From assembly GCA_033807775.1 (NCBI GenBank), contig CM066317.1, forward strand, positions 13,217,370-13,281,369: a stretch of 64,000 nucleotides of DNA, in the 5' to 3' direction. Below the pieces are notes generated by a model, which was given only the letters and a program-made list of their open reading frames with translations, had not been told where the DNA came from and did no database searches. The DNA is from Saussurea involucrata. Taxonomy: Eukaryota; Streptophyta; Magnoliopsida; Asterales; Asteraceae. Shown one piece after another: positions 21,863-31,899 of this stretch (position 1 is its first letter; every line of letters begins with the position of its first letter). Made by a program: the position numbers and the translations under genes.

Positions 21863-24457
21863 CTAATCATGAACACATAAATCAGGATTCAAACCCAGGC
21901 TTTGATTGATAATCCTTCTCACCAAGTATCTTCCCATTCCAGAATCCTTGTTGCAAGCCAACTTAGCATGTAGCATTCCATTCAACCTTTTCTTGCTGTG
22001 CTTGTATGCAACATCCACCAAATAATACTCATGATATGTATAGTCCAGTGTGATGACATACACTCCACATTTTTCAATGAGCATCCAGTTGGTAATGGCT
22101 TGAAAATTTCTTTCTATCATATACTGAACTGTTTCTGGTTTGAACTTTAGGCACAGGTATTCAAGAACCAATTTGGTGATAGACATCCCTTTCTCATTCA
22201 TCATATTTCTATACAGATTCATTCCAACCTTGTACATCTCCTCTACGTCAGATCTAGAGCACATTCTGATAAGTCTTCCCCATGTAGAACAGACCTCATA
22301 CTTCCCATCTGCTCTTTTGACTCTAATGTACTCCTTTCTCTGATCTACCAAGGTATCCCAGAAGATGATCTCAGGAGGCATGGAAGATAATGGGTCAACT
22401 TTAATTGGATCAGTATCAACCATAGTGATATACATATCACATTGAGCATTACTTGGTTGACCTGATGGAGTTGCTACTTCTTCTTCAGCAACCTTTGTAT
22501 CATCTTTCTTTTCTGGAACATCCTCTTCTTTTTCTTCTTCTACCACTGGTTCTACCCTAGGTTTCTTGACAACTTTCCTCTTGGTAGCTGTAGACTTGGT
22601 TCTTGTTCTTTTCAGTGACACCAGCTTTTCACCCAGGGTTTCTTCTTGCTTTTTAGGGGTGTCATGTTTGGCTTTAATCAAAGCCTCTGCAACTTCAACT
22701 TCTTCCAAAGTAGGCTTTTTAGTTTCTGTTGCTTCCTTTGTTTCTGCTGCTTCTTCCTTTGTAGATACTGCTTCTTGCATGGTTTCTGCTGCTTCTTTTG
22801 TTTCTGCTGCCTCTGGAATGGTTTCTGCCGCTTCTGCTTTTTGACTTTCATCAGCATTAACCGTTTCTGCTGCATGATCAGTTTCTGCTGCATGATCAGT
22901 TTCTGCTTCTTTTGCAATTTCTTCAACACACTCATTCTCCCCCTTTTCCTGTGCACTCTCCATGTTGAATTCAGCTTCTGACTCCCCCTTTTTGGGAGCA
23001 TCATTGTTGGGGCTTCTTCTTTTAAGAACATACTGAGCTTTCTTCTTCCTGTGCATCAACTTTGTAATCAGCTTCTTATGCTTCTCAAGCTGTGTTTGTT
23101 GATATAGGACCACTTTCTTGAGTCCATCTATCTCCTTTTGCTGACTTACACCATCTGTGTTGATATTGGCAATGGTTTCCATCAATTCCTCATATGTATA
23201 TCTATCCTCACCTTGTTTAGGAGTTTTTACTTCCTTTAAAGGATCACTGGAAATTTTAGTAGGTGTCTTTTGCCTAGCAAAAGCACTGCCTACCCCCGTG
23301 GTTTCTTGGCACCTGGGACCTCTGAATGATTTCTCATTCTGAGTTGCCGTGAGGAAGGTCTTAGGTATGTTACCACTGTCCTTCTCTGTGCTAGCAGAAG
23401 TAGTGGCAGCCTTGCTACTCACATGCTCAACCTTCTCCTTAGTGAGCACCTTCTTGGGGTTGGGAGACACCCCTGTGGTTTCCCTTTCGATATTCTCTAT
23501 TGGAGAAGGGCTTAAAGGCTTTGGGCTTGTAGGAGGTACATCAAGGGAAGGAGCCTTGTGTACCATTCTTCTTGTAAACTTTTTGGTTATGAGAGGAGTG
23601 GGTCTTTGAAGAATGGACTGAGGAATTTCTTTGGTGATTGAAGGTGGGGTTTGGCTATCAGTGGGTTGGTCTAATGAGGGCCTTGACCCTGATGCCATAC
23701 CTTCTTGTGTGTGGGACACACCCATCATTGTAGAGAACAATGGAGTGTCAACTCCTTCCGAGTCCCTGGAAGTTCTTCTCATATTTGAGAAGACCTTTCC
23801 TTTAGGGGGTTTAGGTACATATACCTCAGTAAATTGAGGCAAATCCGTCAATTCCTGAGTAATCACTGCTTGGACAAACCTTGGGTACATATAAAAACTC
23901 TTTTTGGATTCCAGGTTTGACACAAGATCATTGAAAATCATTTGTGAAAAATTAAACTTCCTGGCAGTGGCCAAGCAGACCAGGGCGTAAGGAATGGTAC
24001 TGCTAAACTCACTCCATCCAGTAGTTTTCTTTGAAATGCAATGCATTAAGGTATGAACAAAGAATCGCCATTGTGTAGAAAATTTAGACTTGAAAAACTT
24101 AAAGATTCCAATGGGACCATCATACCCCATTCTCGTTAAAGTTGAGTATAGATCGTCATTAGGAATAGACGTCATACCTGAGGCATCATCCAATCGAAGA
24201 GTGATGCGAATAAGCTCCTCTGTAACATTCAAGGGTTTGTCACACACCCTTGTTTTGATGATTTTCTGCCCATCTTCAGACACCACGGTGGCATTTTCCC
24301 AGAACTGTTTCTGATGCTCGGTGTAGATTGCCGGGGTCACCGTTAGGGCATAGGATATATGCGTGTATTTGAGGAAATCCACAATGTCGTGAAAACCTGC
24401 GGACTGTTTTGGCTTCTGGAGCATGGCAATCTCGTTGTGTTCGTCGATAAACTCCAT
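21863..24457 (-). CDS. Extra ORF of a copia (Sirevirus-like) element, intact, 864 aa
   Basis: Uninterrupted frame between an RNase H fragment and the polypurine tract. I take the start as ATG at 24457; an upstream in-frame ATG (24502) lies in out-of-frame RNase H sequence. The N-terminal ~230 residues carry a pattern I recognise from extra ORFs of Asteraceae copia elements: YALTVTPAIYTEHQKQFW, TTGWSEFSSTIPYAL, and MYPRFVQ. The centre is low-complexity with AAETxxAAETK repeats and basic patches. A C-terminal ~200-residue domain includes PEIIFWDTLVDQRKEYIRV. The same slot in other Sireviruses holds an envelope-like or unknown ORF; the function is unknown. It is the only long unbroken retroelement frame here. 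Confidence 0.75.
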   Translation of the reverse strand: MEFIDEHNEIAMLQKPKQSAGFHDIVDFLKYTHISYALTVTPAIYTEHQKQFWENATVVSEDGQKIIKTRVCDKPLNVTEELIRITLRLDDASGMTSIPNDDLYSTLTRMGYDGPIGIFKFFKSKFSTQWRFFVHTLMHCISKKTTGWSEFSSTIPYALVCLATARKFNFSQMIFNDLVSNLESKKSFYMYPRFVQAVITQELTDLPQFTEVYVPKPPKGKVFSNMRRTSRDSEGVDTPLFSTMMGVSHTQEGMASGSRPSLDQPTDSQTPPSITKEIPQSILQRPTPLITKKFTRRMVHKAPSLDVPPTSPKPLSPSPIENIERETTGVSPNPKKVLTKEKVEHVSSKAATTSASTEKDSGNIPKTFLTATQNEKSFRGPRCQETTGVGSAFARQKTPTKISSDPLKEVKTPKQGEDRYTYEELMETIANINTDGVSQQKEIDGLKKVVLYQQTQLEKHKKLITKLMHRKKKAQYVLKRRSPNNDAPKKGESEAEFNMESAQEKGENECVEEIAKEAETDHAAETDHAAETVNADESQKAEAAETIPEAAETKEAAETMQEAVSTKEEAAETKEATETKKPTLEEVEVAEALIKAKHDTPKKQEETLGEKLVSLKRTRTKSTATKRKVVKKPRVEPVVEEEKEEDVPEKKDDTKVAEEEVATPSGQPSNAQCDMYITMVDTDPIKVDPLSSMPPEIIFWDTLVDQRKEYIRVKRADGKYEVCSTWGRLIRMCSRSDVEEMYKVGMNLYRNMMNEKGMSITKLVLEYLCLKFKPETVQYMIERNFQAITNWMLIEKCGVYVITLDYTYHEYYLVDVAYKHSKKRLNGMLHAKLACNKDSGMGRYLVRRIINQSLGLNPDLCVHD

Positions 24458-24469
24458 TGTACCTGAGGA

Positions 24470-24775
24470 TTCCCATAGTCCAACATCTAATTCTGTATCC
24501 ATAGAAACTGAGAGCAGCAGCTTGCAGCAGCTATATACTCAGCTTCTGTTGTAGATAAGGACACTGTGGTTTGTTTCTTACACTGCCAAGATACTAGTCT
24601 TGCACCCAAAAACTGACATCCACCTGAAGTAGACTTCCTATCCATGTTAGCTCCACCCAAGTCACTATCTGAGTATGCAAGTAGATCAAAGGATGATTCA
24701 TAAGGATACCAGAGACCTAATCTAGGTTGCCCTCTTAGGTATCTAAATATCCTCTTGACTGCATGAAGGTGTGAT
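24470..24775 (-). pseudogene. Copia pol fragment: RNase H N-terminal part
   Basis: Minus-strand fragment with Ty1/copia RNase H hallmarks: HAVKRIFRYLRG, LAYSDSDLGGANMDRKSTSGG, STTEAEYIAAASCCSQFLW. A TAG at 24487-24489 interrupts the frame where family members usually have a glutamine codon, and only MLDYG follows before homology stops near 24470. The remaining RNase H and the spacer to the extra ORF are deleted. At the other side the fragment begins abruptly near 24775, so everything 5' of RNase H is missing. Confidence 0.85.
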
Positions 24776-24820
24776 TCCAAACATCTTTCTTTTAAATAAT
24801 ACCATTCTTTTTTATCTAGA
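24776..24820. other. Filler DNA at the copia/pararetrovirus junction
   Basis: About 45 bp between truncated copia and viral RT sequence. It consists of short pieces that also occur within the next 65 bp of viral DNA: TTTCTTTTAAATA (near 24783, cf. 24826) and AATACCATTCTTTTTTAT (near 24797, cf. 24863). This patchwork is typical of templated insertion during end joining. Confidence 0.75.
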
Positions 24821-25844
24821 TATTTTTCTTTTAAATAAATCCATTTTTCTTTTGGACACTATAATACCATTCTTTTTTATTTCTTCAAATATCTGCTGTA
24901 GATGCTTTTCTTGTTCCTGTATGGTCTCACTTGCAACCAATATATCGTCAATGTAAACCAAACAGAAATTATATTTAAGAAAAATACTATCCATAAATCT
25001 TTGAAAAATGGATGGTGCGTTCTTGAGTCCAAAACTAAGAACATTCCACTCATATTGTCCCTCTGAACATGTGAAAGTTGTCCATGGTTTGAAGGTTTCC
25101 TCAAGCTGTAATTGATTATATCCTGACTTTAAGTCAAATTTTGAGAATATTCTTTTCTTTTGTATAAGGTTTAATAAGCTGTCTTTGTTAGGAATATTGT
25201 ATCCATCATCTTCTGTATTATCATTGAGTCGTTTATAATTATAAACTATTCGGGCTTTTCCTCTTTTTATTTCGCCATGATTTCTTACCATAAATGCTGC
25301 GGATCTATGAGGACTTTCCGATTTTCTGATTAATTTTTGTTCTAGCATTTCTGGTATCTGTTTTTTAAATTCTTCTTTGTCTAAAGGGCTATATGCTATA
25401 TTAGTAGTTCGAATTGTTATATCCGGGTTTTTTATTTTAAACTTGCATATATGTTTAACCTTTGAATTTTTTATATCTTCTCCTATGAGTCATATCTTTT
25501 CTAGATGTAAAATCATAGGGTGATTTATACTCTTTGTAATTTCTATACCTTTTTCTAATTCATGTGTTAGAAAACTTGTTAGCAATTTTATGGATTCGTT
25601 TTCGACGAAGTTTTTATTTTGGCCATTCTTTAGAAATTCTAAATTGCCTTGTCCACCACGCTTTCGAGCGAACTCTGATGTATTTGTATATCTCATTGTA
25701 GGAAAACTGTAAATATGTTTACTTAATGTTACAAAGTTTCTTGTAAGAGTAATAGCACCATTTAATCCAAATAAAAAGTTTAATCCTAAAATAAAGTCTG
25801 AGGATTTTATGTATTCTGGATTAATATTTACCTGTGGTATTTCA

Positions 25845-25848
<4 letters not shown>
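24821..25848 (-). pseudogene. Endogenous pararetrovirus copy B: protease tail and RT N-terminal half
   Basis: Continuation of copy B beyond the copia insertion. The RT start MLEQKLIRK is at 25348; the catalytic FDLKSGYNQ and YIDDIL motifs are both present, and the frame stops at the junction. A TGA at 25490-25492 breaks the protease-RT linker, as in copy P. Viral homology ends at about 25848 in the protease region, directly in a TA repeat. Confidence 0.92.

Positions 25849-25888
<40 letters not shown>
25848..25888. repeat. (TA)n microsatellite at the right edge of the pararetrovirus cluster
   Basis: A run of about 20 TA dinucleotides directly joining viral protease sequence to the MITE that follows. 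Together with 7776-7809 it brackets the viral cluster. Confidence 0.95.
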
Positions 25889-25891
<3 letters not shown>

Positions 25892-26199
25892 GGAGGTTCA
25901 GGGGAAAACCTCAAATAAATGGAAAACTAAAAAACACTTTATTAACCATTGGATTAGATGATCTGATGGATGTGATTAGACGGACGGTTACAACAATATT
26001 ATCTAAATTAAAAAACCTCACCCCCTTGTTTTTTATTCGAAAAAATACGAAAAATGAACAAAATTCGAATGAAATAAATTGCACCAAATAAACGATCATA
26101 TTTTTCTCGTTAATTTGACATCCATATTGATATACTTTTTTCTTCGTATTTTTTTGGTTTTCTGGTTTTCCAGTTATTTAGGGTTTTCCCCTGAACCTG

Positions 26200-26204
<5 letters not shown>
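25889..26204. mobile_element. MITE inserted in a (TA)n tract
   Basis: A 316-bp element with terminal inverted repeats: GGTTCAGGGGAAAACCTCAA (from 25895) and, on the other strand, GGTTCAGGGGAAAACCCTAA (from 26198), with 22 of 24 bases matching over the full arms. Both outer edges are TA runs (25848-25888 and 26205-26257). The small ORFs inside carry no recognisable protein. The structure recalls MITE families that target TA microsatellites, such as Micron of rice; membership is not claimed. Confidence 0.8.

Positions 26205-26257
<53 letters not shown>
26205..26257. repeat. (TA)n microsatellite
   Basis: About 26 TA dinucleotides flanking the MITE on its right side. Confidence 0.95.
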
Positions 26258-26259
<2 letters not shown>

Positions 26260-26520
26260 GAGATAATTACATATAGGTCCCTGAAATTTAATGATTTTTG
26301 TAAAAAAACATGAGAATTAAGATAAGAGGAAAATGACTAAAATACCCTTCATTAAATTGGATTTAATAGAAAATTTTAACGATCGTTAAGTCGAGAGACG
26401 AAAAATCGTTGCGAGTTGTCAAACATGAGAGGCTAAAGTGAGAAAATGAACTTTATGGACGAAAACCGTTGAAAAAGGTTAAACATTGAGGACCAAAAAT
26501 GAACTTTACTCTTTTTTTTC
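26258..26520. repeat. Dispersed non-coding repeat, copy 1
   Basis: Shares order and many words with 31060-31250: a CTTCATTAAATTGGATTTAA-like start, TTTTAACGATCGTTAA, a stretch of ACGAAAAATCG, and a terminal AAAATGAACTTT. No ORF, terminal repeats or tRNA promoter are visible. Probably a small non-autonomous element. The next stretch (26521-27170) is AT-rich with nothing I can identify. Confidence 0.55.
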
Positions 26521-27169
26521 TTTGGCGTTTGCTAACATACAGTTTTTTAGGAGTTCCATTCCGATGATTACACCGTGAAGTCTCCTTTTTTCATATCGAA
26601 AGTTAACATGGCTTTTAATGCATTAGGTTTATATCGTTTGAATGATAAGGTTGGATTCTGGTGATAATAAGAGTTATGGTGAGAATGTGAGCATAAAACC
26701 TTCATATACTTTCATTTGAATCCAACTACTTCTATTTATCTAGATCACTTGAAAGGTGGCCGTAGAGAAGGCATGATGTGCCATGGCTCAAGGCCTGTAT
26801 CTCATGCCACTTAAGTCCGTGGCATGTCATGGTCTAATGCGTGGTTTTGGTTACACGACATTTGATTTTTCTTTACGTTTTTAATGTATTATTTTCTAGT
26901 TATTAATATATATATATATAATCAAATTTAATGTTTACTATCATTGATTCATTGAGTAATAGTACAAAACATATGTTTTATATATAAAATTATGTATGAT
27001 CTAGAGATTAGTCGTCATAAGTTACGCCTTGAAAACGCCGTGTAACATCGCTGTGGCTTTTAAGGCTTGAGGCTTGATCTCACAACCATGTCACGCCTCA
27101 CGCTATTTAGAATCTTGATCTAGATCGAATCTTTAACAAGTTCAATCATATAAAAATGATTAAATATTA

Positions 27170-29240
27170 TATATATAAAAAGAAAAACCTTGGGGTATTG
27201 AGGTGGCACCATGAGGATTGAGTATTCTCAAATGGTGAAGTGTGGTTGATTTGAAGTTGTCCCACATTGATAAGAAGTTGAAAGATTGGAACAAAGTGAT
27301 ATGTATAAGAAAGATGGATGAGATGCATTTGTTTACATTCATGTGTTTTAACTCACATGGTTGTCTATTTTGGATGACCTACTTTATGCAAAAAAAAAAT
27401 AGTTTTATTCAAGGGGTTGTCTTATTTTGGATGACCATCTTTTGCAAAAAATATATATATTAGTAATCACTATCATTTTATATCTTATTTATATATATAA
27501 AAGGAAAATCTTTATATATATAAAAGGAAAAACCTTGGGGTATTGAGGTGGGCATCATGAGGATTGAGTATTCTCAAATGATGAATTGTGGTTGATTTGG
27601 AGTTGTCCCACATTGATAAGAAGTTGACAGATTGGAACAAAGTGATATGTATAAGAAAGGTGGATGAAATGCATTTGTTTTAACTCATATGGTTGTCTAT
27701 TTTGGATGACCTTCTTTATGCAAAAAATTAGTTTGATTCAAGGGGTTGTCTTATTTTGGATGACGATCTTTTGCAAAAAAAAATGTTGGTAATCATTATC
27801 ATCTTTATATATATAAGAAAAAAATTCTAGAGTATTGAGATGGCATCTTGAGGATTTGAGTATTATCAAATTGTGAATTGTAATTGATTTGGAGTTTTTC
27901 CACATTAGTGAAAAGTTGAAAGATTGGAACAACGTGATATATATAAGAAAGGTGGATGGGATGGATTTGTGTACATTCATGTGTTTTAACTTATATGGTT
28001 GTCTATTTTGGATGATCTTCTTTATGCAAAGAAAAATAGTTTGATTCAAGGGGTTGTCTTATTTTGGATGACCATCTTTTGCAAAAAAAATATTAGTAAT
28101 CACTATCATATTTATATCTTCTTTATATATATAAGAGGAAAATCTTGGAGTATTGTGGTGACACCTTGAGAATTGAGTATTCTCAAATAGTGAATTGTGA
28201 TTGATTTAGAGTTGTCTCACATTTGTGAGAAGTTGAAAGATTGGAACAAAGTGGTATAAGAAAGGTGAATGGAATGCATTTGTGTAAATTCATGTCGTTT
28301 AACTCATAGGGTTGTCTATTTGGATGACCCTTTTTTGCTAAAAAAATTGTTTGATTCAAAAGGTTGTCTTATTTTGGATTACCATCTTTTGCAAAAAAAA
28401 AAATTGTAATCATTATCTTTATATATGAGAAATTTTTTGGAGTATTGAGGTGGCACCTTAAGGATTGAGTATTATCAAATGACGAATTGTGGTTGATTTA
28501 AAGTTGTCCCATATTGGTGATAAGTTGAAAGATTGGAACAAAGTGGTGAGTATAAGAAAGGTGGATGAGATGCATTTGTGTAAATTCATGTGGTTTAACT
28601 CATAGGGTTGTCTATTTTGGATGATTTTTTTGCAAAAAAAATCAGTTTGATTCAAGGGGTTGTCTTATTTTGGATGACCATCTTTTGCAAAAAAAATCTT
28701 AGTAAAACTTATCATCTTTATAGCATTTTTATATATAAGAGGAAAATTTTGGAGTGTTGAGGTGACACCATGAGAATTGAGTATTTTCAAATGGAGAATT
28801 GTGGTTGATTTGAAGTTGTCCTGCATTGATGAGAATTTGTGTATATAAGGTGGATGGAATGCATCTGTGTAAATCCATGTGCTTTAACTCATACGGTTGT
28901 CTATTTTGAAACACTTTTTTTTTTTGCAAAAAACAAATATCAGTTTGATTCAAGAGGTTATCTTATTTTGGAAGAGCATCTTTTGCCAAAAAAAATCTTA
29001 TCAATCATTATCATCATTTTATCTTCTTTATAAATATAAGAAGAAAATCTTGGAGTATCAATGTGTCACCTTGAGAATTGTGTGTTTTCCAAGGGTGAAT
29101 TGTGATTGATTTAGAGTTGTCTCACATTGGTGAGAAGTTGAAACATTGGAACAAAGTGGTGTGTGTATAAGAAATGTGGATAGAATGCATTTGTGTCTAT
29201 ATAAAAGGAAAACCTTGGGGTATTGAACTGACACCATGAA
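27170..29240. repeat. Tandem array of a ~300-bp repeat (about seven units)
   Basis: The word CTTGGGGTATTGAGG or a close variant starts each unit, near 27189, 27534, 27827, 28144, 28435, 28747 and 29049, with a shortened unit from 29214; spacing is 291-345 bp. Every unit contains GTTGTCCCACATTGRTGA, GAAAGATTGGAACAAAG, GGATGAGATGCATTTGTG and two TTTTGGATGACC blocks. Units differ by many substitutions and small indels, so the array is not recent. Short ORFs of 60-100 codons in it are chance. Confidence 0.88.
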
Positions 29241-29254
29241 AATTGAGTTTTGGT

Positions 29255-29284
29255 CACCGCACAACGTGCGGTGTCGAACACTGG
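29255..29284 (+). mobile_element. Possible Helitron 3' terminus
   Basis: An 8-bp perfect hairpin, CACCGCAC/GTGCGGTG with a 3-base loop (29255-29273), is followed seven bases later by CTGG and then T. This agrees with the Helitron rule of a hairpin about 10 bp before a CTRR end inserted before T. It lies directly after the tandem array, and internal tandem repeats are common in Helitrons. The 5' TC end was not located. Confidence 0.4.
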
Positions 29285-29881
29285 TGTATGTAAAAGTGAA
29301 GCTACAAGACGAATGTAGTTGAAACTTGAAAGTAATTGAAGATAGTTGAGCGTTCCAACGTAGTTGAAATAAATTAATTAGATTAAAAAGTGAACTCCTC
29401 TTTAAGGTCAATAATTGTTGTATTTATGCTAGAATGAAGTGGTGCGGTGGAATAATTATTTCGAATTATGCTATAATTTTTTATAATAAAATATCAAATA
29501 TCAAAATCTCTAAAACCTATATCCAACTCTCAAAACTGTTCTATTTTAGTAATCTTTGCATTAATTGTATCATAAAAATAGTCGATACATTTAATAAAAT
29601 ATTTCTTTTCCAAACATTTAAAATTTTAATAACTCTTATTCGTGAATAAATTTAAAATATCATATTTCTCTCCTATATAGAGTCTTAAAATATTTTCTCC
29701 AATTTTAGAGATTTTCATCTCTTTTCTTCACCATTATAACATACATTTTAGCATAGGTATTGAAGCACAAAAAAATTCCTAAATCCCCAAAATATCTCTA
29801 TTTTAACACAACTATCGCCACCCTTACGCTCTAACAAATTAAAATATTGTCTTTTTAGAGGGAGAGAAGAAAGGGAATTGG

Positions 29882-30248
29882 AGCATCTCCAACAACTTCT
29901 TTATTTTGGAGAAAATAGAGAATATCAGGATTTTGAACTATAATTTTGTTTCAACAGCTTCACTAAAGCTATACCCAAAATGGAGAAAGTAGGAGAGAGA
30001 GAGGAGTTTTTTCTCCAAATATGGAGTTAACCCCAAAAATGATTACTAGTTGAGATGACCAATGAAAAGCTTTGAAAATAAGTATTTGGAGAGAACAATA
30101 ATACTTTAATAGATAAATATAATATTTTAATTAATGTTTGCTTCTCCAAAATGGAAAATCTATTGGAGATGGATGTAATTTTTTTTGAGAATTTTGACTT
30201 TTAATTCTCCATTTTGAAAGAAATTTTAAGAAAAATGTTGGAGATGCT
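29882..30248. mobile_element. MITE with AGCATCTCCAACA terminal repeats
   Basis: Perfect 13-bp inverted termini, AGCATCTCCAACA (29882-29894) and TGTTGGAGATGCT (30236-30248), enclose about 340 bp of AT-rich, non-coding DNA with further partly complementary TTTTGGAGA words. A clear target duplication was not resolved. The preceding stretch 29285-29881 is AT-rich and shows nothing identifiable. Confidence 0.75.
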
Positions 30249-30269
30249 ATTAAAGGACAAAAGGGGAGG

Positions 30270-30650
30270 GTGTCTTATAGTTTGCGTGAAAATGGAGTAA
30301 AACGAGCTTTTTTGGTCGTCTCCGAGATGATTTATCTGCTAGGTCTCTTTAAACTTCCACATCCGGGTAAGAATGTTTTTCAGGAAGGAGGTAGAGCAAT
30401 TTTTTTGAGAAAAAACCCTTCCAACCATCGAAGTTTCGATAAAGGAATCCAAGTTGAGCTCTTCAGTCGACTGAGCGAGCAGGTTGTCAGTGTCATCGTC
30501 GACAGTTGCAACAACAGTGATGTTAGAGGAGACTTGGAGATTGGTGGTTAGTTTGGTGAGGTCATCTACCCCATCTCGTAGAGAACTCTTAGGAGAAGAC
30601 ATAGAGGATGAGGAAGTAACTTGGAAGGGGTTGCAAGGGAAGAGAAGCAA
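30270..30650 (-). pseudogene. Fragment resembling the N-terminus of a DUF4283 protein
   Basis: A minus-strand frame of 103 codons (30650-30339) reads DDLTKLTTNLQVSS, later SMVGRVFSQKNCSTSFLKN, then LTRMWKF, after which the frame breaks; FYSIF appears downstream in another phase. The pattern S-hVGRhh...hFKNhhxxhWk...FxF is that of DUF4283, found in plant LINE-associated ORF1-like and zinc-knuckle proteins. Only about 120 residues of homology remain and no zinc knuckle follows, so this is a broken fragment. Assignment is by pattern only. Confidence 0.45.
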
Positions 30651-30841
30651 GGGAGTACGCCGGAAAAAGGCCGGAGAAGGAGACTTTAGCTTAACGACAC
30701 AGGAGTGTCAGCCCACAAAGAGAGGGTTTTGGGGATAGTTACGGGTGTCGATTTATTATTATGGTGTTTTATGATCCTTTTGTCAATTTTCTTTTAAAAA
30801 CTTAAAAAATATTATACAATATTATATATTTAGAGTGTTTG

Positions 30842-30847
<6 letters not shown>

Positions 30848-30878
<31 letters not shown>
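30848..30878. repeat. (TA)n microsatellite
   Basis: About 15 TA dinucleotides in AT-rich sequence. Confidence 0.9.
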
Positions 30879-30880
<2 letters not shown>

Positions 30881-31059
30881 AAACCTAAGTTTGTAAAAGA
30901 AAATTAGTAAAATTTAAAATATTAATTATATGATTAATTCTAAATTATTAATATTTGAATATATAATTAAAATATTAATATCAAAATACAAAATATGATT
31001 AGCAAAAAGGTAAAACATTAATGTATCAATTATATAATTTAGATTTTTTTAGATCTTAA

Positions 31060-31260
31060 AATAAAATTAACAAAAATGTAAAACTATCATAATACCTCTC
31101 ATTTAACTGGATTTAACAGAAAAAGTTAATGGTCATTAAAAAAGACGGTCAAAAATAGTTACAAGGTGACAAACGTGACCCTTAAAATGAAGTTGAGCGA
31201 AAAGAAACGTTAAAATTAGCAAATATCCGCGACCGAAAGTGAACTTTCCTGAAATAATAT
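31060..31260. repeat. Dispersed non-coding repeat, copy 2
   Basis: Diverged homologue of 26328-26520 in the same orientation (CTCATTTAACTGGATTTAAC ... CGAAAGTGAACTTT). As with copy 1 a TA microsatellite lies not far upstream. The following 31261-31899 is non-coding; it has several TTTCCAAACA/TGTTTGTTAAA words but no clear element. Confidence 0.5.
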
Positions 31261-31899
31261 ATTCCATTTGTAAATTGTCAAATAAAAAGTGACCTGATTT
31301 TGTGTGTATATATAAATAGGGTTTAGCCATCGAAGGAAGAAGAAAGTGAAAATCTACCTTCGGCATGCATTGTCATTTAACATGTTTTTTTTTACCAAAC
31401 ATGACAAGTTTATATGCTAGTTTTCCAAACACGGCCTTTTAAGTTCATTGGAAAAAAAGGCTTTGGTGTTTGTTAAAATGCTACTTGAAATATCTTTATC
31501 AAAAGAACTAGTTTATGACTTACCATGCAAGGTTTTTTTTATAAGCTCCGACATAAACTAGGTTATATGTTAGCCTTTGGTTGAGTAACACGCAATGGCA
31601 TGATAATTAACACAAAAAATCAGACATTTGAAGAAACTAGTTTATTTTTCGGATTAATAAACAAAGGCATTTTAGTTATAATCATAAACTATTTTCTTGA
31701 AAAACTATTCAAGTAGCTTCATTGTGAAAAGCTAGGTTTTCCTCCAAAGGTATCAGCCAACTAGGTATTCTCTTTTCAACCGCCTAGTAGTTTTGTCAAG
31801 CGAATGTCGACTTATCATGCTCGTGATCCTTTGCATCAGAGAAAACCGTTTAGCTTAATCCATCCCAGAAGCACAGACTCAATGTGGACTATCGAAAAG

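Noticed and set aside
22646..22981. Antisense frames rich in Cys/Phe or Lys/Gln over the 864-aa ORF
   Set aside because: Shadows of the AAET-repeat region of the real frame.
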